Shown here piece by piece: positions 5,051 to 7,160 of a stretch of 7,160 nt of DNA. Source of the stretch: Gemmatimonadota bacterium (GTDB lineage: Bacteria > Gemmatimonadota > Gemmatimonadetes > Gemmatimonadales > GWC2-71-9); contig JANYCP010000330.1 of the NCBI GenBank assembly GCA_025360265.1, forward strand, positions 1 through 7,160, read 5' to 3'. The position numbers and the translations under genes are program-made. Positions within the stretch are counted from its first letter, which is position 1; each line of letters begins with the position of its first letter. Below the pieces are notes generated by a model. It had not been told where the DNA came from. It saw only the letters and a program-made list of their open reading frames with translations, and made no database searches.

Positions 5051-7160
5051 TCAGTTGCCACCGCCTGGCCGAAACGGTGAATGCACCGTGCAGAAGTCCT
5101 TCGGCTCGCTCCCCTTGGCATAGGTTCGCGTTTCGCGTAGCGCCGCCGGGCAGAACGGCGTTGCCCTCAACCCATTGCTCTTGTCGATTTCTACGGTCAC
5201 CGAATCAGTCGCGCCCGACAAGACGGCCGCCCAACCGCCCGGGTCGTGGCGTCGCGAATAGATCTCGTTCATCATCTGCGCCCACGCTGGTGCCGCCAGC
5301 TTGCCACCCTGAGCGTTCTTCAGGATCGGCACCGGGGAGTCCATTCCCATCCACACGCCGGCGACCAGGTCCTTGGTGAAGCCAATGAACCAGACGTCGT
5401 GATAGTCGCTGGTTGTGCCGGTCTTGCCGCCGGCTGTGATCGGAAAGACAGCGCCGACCGACCCGGCCGCAGTACCCTTGGGATTACGAATCACAGCCTG
5501 CAGCGCCTCGTTCATCGTGAATGCTGTGGCCGGATCGAGCACCGGAATCGGCTGCACAACTGGCTGCGGCCAGATGTTTTTGCCGTTGCGATCCTCAACG
5601 CGCAGGATCGCGTTGGGCACGACGCGATTGCCGAGGTTCGCGAAGACGGAATATCCGGCGATCAATTCGATCGGATGCAGCGCGGCCGATCCGAGGTAGA
5701 TCGACGGCACAGCCTCCTCGTCCTTCAGGGTGGTAATGCCAAATTTGCGGGCGGCATCTACCACCGCCTGCGGTCCCTGTGGGCCCAGAGTGAGCCCCAC
5801 CTGCACGGCGATCGTATTCTTCGACTCGAGGAGCCCCTGGCGCACCGTCATCATTTCATTGCTATACGTCTGCTCGAAGTTTCGCGGAACCCACGGATCC
5901 TGATTCGGCCCCAGCGTCACCTGAAACGCGTGATCCTGAAACGTCCTGTCCATCGAGAGACCGTTCTGCACGGCGGTGCTGTACACAATCGGCTTGAAGC
6001 TCGATCCCGGCTGCCGCATCGCCTGCGTCATCCGGTTGAACTTGGAGTCGGCGAAATCGCGGCCACCGACCATCGCGAGAATGTTCCCTGTGCGCGCCTC
6101 CAGTACCAGTGCACCGCCTTGCAGGTACGGCGAGTTGCTTCGTTCCGGATCATCGGGCTGCTTCTTCTCGATGTAGTCACGGTAGGTCTGGTGCGGAAAC
6201 TTGCCAACGCCAGTGATGCCGTTCGCTTCGATCTTGTCGAGCTGCGCGGTGAGCGCATTCACCGCCGCTTCCTGTGCGTTGAGGTCGAGCGTGGTGTAGA
6301 TCCGCAATCCACCGGTGTACAACTCGCTGCCGAACTTCGCCTGTACCAGTTGCCGCACATACTCCACGAAATACTCGGCCACGTCCTGGTAGTCACTGCG
6401 TGCTGCCAGTGTCAGCGGATACGCCTTCCACCCCTCGGCCTCTTCGGCAGTAAGGTTGCCGACATCTCGCATCGCCTCGATGACGAGATTCCGGCGCCGA
6501 ACGGCCGCTACGGGATATTTCCGCGGATTGTAGGTGTCCGGCGCCTTCGGGAGTGCGGCGAGCATGGCGGCTTCCGCCACGTTGACCATACTCGCTGACT
6601 TGCCGAAGTAGCGTTGCGCCGCAGCCTCCACGCCGAACGCGCGATTGCCGAGATCAATCTGGTTGAGATACATTTCGAGGATCTGGGCTTTCTGGAACTT
6701 CTTCTCAAGCGCGAGCGCGACGCGTACCTCGCGCACTTTTCGCGGGATGCCGCGAATTCCTTTCTCCTTTTGTCGATCGATCTCCTCAGGAAACAACGCA
6801 CCAGCCAGTTGCATCGTGATCGTTGAAAAGCCCTGCTTCAACCCGCCGAACTTGAACACCATGTTCTTGAGGGTGCCGGCAAAGCGAATCCAGTCGACGC
6901 CGTGATGTTCGTAGAAGCGCTTGTCCTCGATGGCGAGGAACGCTGCGGGCACCGCAGGCGACATCGCTTTGAGCGCCATGATGGTCCGCTTGGTCTTCCC
7001 GAAATCACTGATCTGGCGACCGTCGGCCGCATAGATCTTGGACGCCTGATCTTCGCCGGCGCCATTGATACTCGCGATGGACGGGCAGCGGTCGTTGGCG
7101 CAGGCACGGGTCCAGAGGCCGATCAGGAGAAAGGCGCAAAAGGCCGTTCCGCCGAGGACG
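5051..7160 (-). CDS. Class A penicillin-binding protein, PBP1A type (N-terminus cut by window edge)
   Basis: This is a bifunctional peptidoglycan synthase that polymerises lipid II and crosslinks the strands at the outer face of the inner membrane. The frame stays open to the right edge, 60 codons beyond the first ATG (6979), and those codons encode a membrane helix (VLGGTAFCAFLLIGLW) and the conserved KIYAADGRQISDFG segment. The gene therefore starts outside the window and ATG 6979 is not its start. Counting from that ATG, the glycosyltransferase domain (about 7-190) has catalytic Glu18 in AIEDKRFYEHHG and the TITMQLA motif. The transpeptidase domain (about 285-590) has SSFK (326-329), SKN (386-388) and KTGT (519-522), all intact. 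The linker between the domains is short, without the large OB insertion of enterobacterial PBP1A. The tail carries the Cys610 and Cys630 region usual in this family. No truncation or missing catalytic residue is visible. It is the first visible gene of the minus-strand unit. Confidence 0.95.
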   Translation of the reverse strand, partial: VLGGTAFCAFLLIGLWTRACANDRCPSIASINGAGEDQASKIYAADGRQISDFGKTKRTIMALKAMSPAVPAAFLAIEDKRFYEHHGVDWIRFAGTLKNMVFKFGGLKQGFSTITMQLAGALFPEEIDRQKEKGIRGIPRKVREVRVALALEKKFQKAQILEMYLNQIDLGNRAFGVEAAAQRYFGKSASMVNVAEAAMLAALPKAPDTYNPRKYPVAAVRRRNLVIEAMRDVGNLTAEEAEGWKAYPLTLAARSDYQDVAEYFVEYVRQLVQAKFGSELYTGGLRIYTTLDLNAQEAAVNALTAQLDKIEANGITGVGKFPHQTYRDYIEKKQPDDPERSNSPYLQGGALVLEARTGNILAMVGGRDFADSKFNRMTQAMRQPGSSFKPIVYSTAVQNGLSMDRTFQDHAFQVTLGPNQDPWVPRNFEQTYSNEMMTVRQGLLESKNTIAVQVGLTLGPQGPQAVVDAARKFGITTLKDEEAVPSIYLGSAALHPIELIAGYSVFANLGNRVVPNAILRVEDRNGKNIWPQPVVQPIPVLDPATAFTMNEALQAVIRNPKGTAAGSVGAVFPITAGGKTGTTSDYHDVWFIGFTKDLVAGVWMGMDSPVPILKNAQGGKLAAPAWAQMMNEIYSRRHDPGGWAAVLSGATDSVTVEIDKSNGLRATPFCPAALRETRTYAKGSEPKDFCTVHSPFRPGGGN
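5061..5066 (-). promoter_or_regulatory. Possible Shine-Dalgarno for a CTG-started amidohydrolase
   Basis: AGGCGG on the minus strand differs from AGGAGG at one base and lies six bases before a CTG (5054-5052) whose last two bases are the first two of the PBP stop codon. The bases also encode the glycine-rich PBP tail, so chance is possible. Confidence 0.3.

Noticed and set aside
4296..5123. Plus-strand open frame of 275 codons
   Set aside because: It is antisense to the amidohydrolase, has no domain signal, and the opposite strand carries all metal-ligand motifs.
5246..6598. Long plus-strand open frame of 450 codons
   Set aside because: It lies fully opposite the PBP gene, whose catalytic motifs are intact. 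The translation is rich in Arg and His with no recognisable domain, as expected for an antisense shadow in high-GC DNA.

Overview
The window is high-GC bacterial DNA from a Gram-negative-type (diderm) organism: it encodes a signal-peptide-bearing outer-membrane beta-barrel and a class A penicillin-binding protein. The style of the barrel protein (polymer-forming repeats followed by a surface-antigen-type barrel) and the NtrX-like Fis helix-turn-helix resemble what I remember of Gemmatimonadota, but this is an impression and not a proof. I see no mobile element, CRISPR array, tRNA or rRNA. Coding density is close to total.

Left half, plus strand (2-3202): three tightly packed genes that read as one operon. 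First is the C-terminal part of a sigma-54-dependent, NtrX-like transcriptional activator, cut by the left edge. Its stop overlaps by ATGA the start of a secreted protein that joins a bactofilin-like (polymer-forming) segment to an Omp85-like outer-membrane barrel. Ten bases later comes a small exported DUF4390-like protein. A regulator, an outer-membrane protein and a periplasmic protein in one unit suggest an envelope-related regulon.

Right half, minus strand (7160-3215): three genes in a row. A bifunctional peptidoglycan synthase (PBP1A type, N-terminus cut by the right edge) is followed without a gap by a TRZ/ATZ-type amidohydrolase that may be an aminofutalosine deaminase. After a spacer of about 67 bases comes an HNH endonuclease domain protein. 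The two operons converge with only 12 bases between the stop codons at 3202 and 3215.

The main points worth a second look are the bactofilin/Omp85 fusion, its coupling to a sigma-54 activator and a DUF4390 protein, and a probable non-canonical CTG start for the amidohydrolase overlapping the PBP stop codon. Most of the window is otherwise ordinary chromosomal sequence, and I found no clear evidence of an undescribed defence or mobile system.
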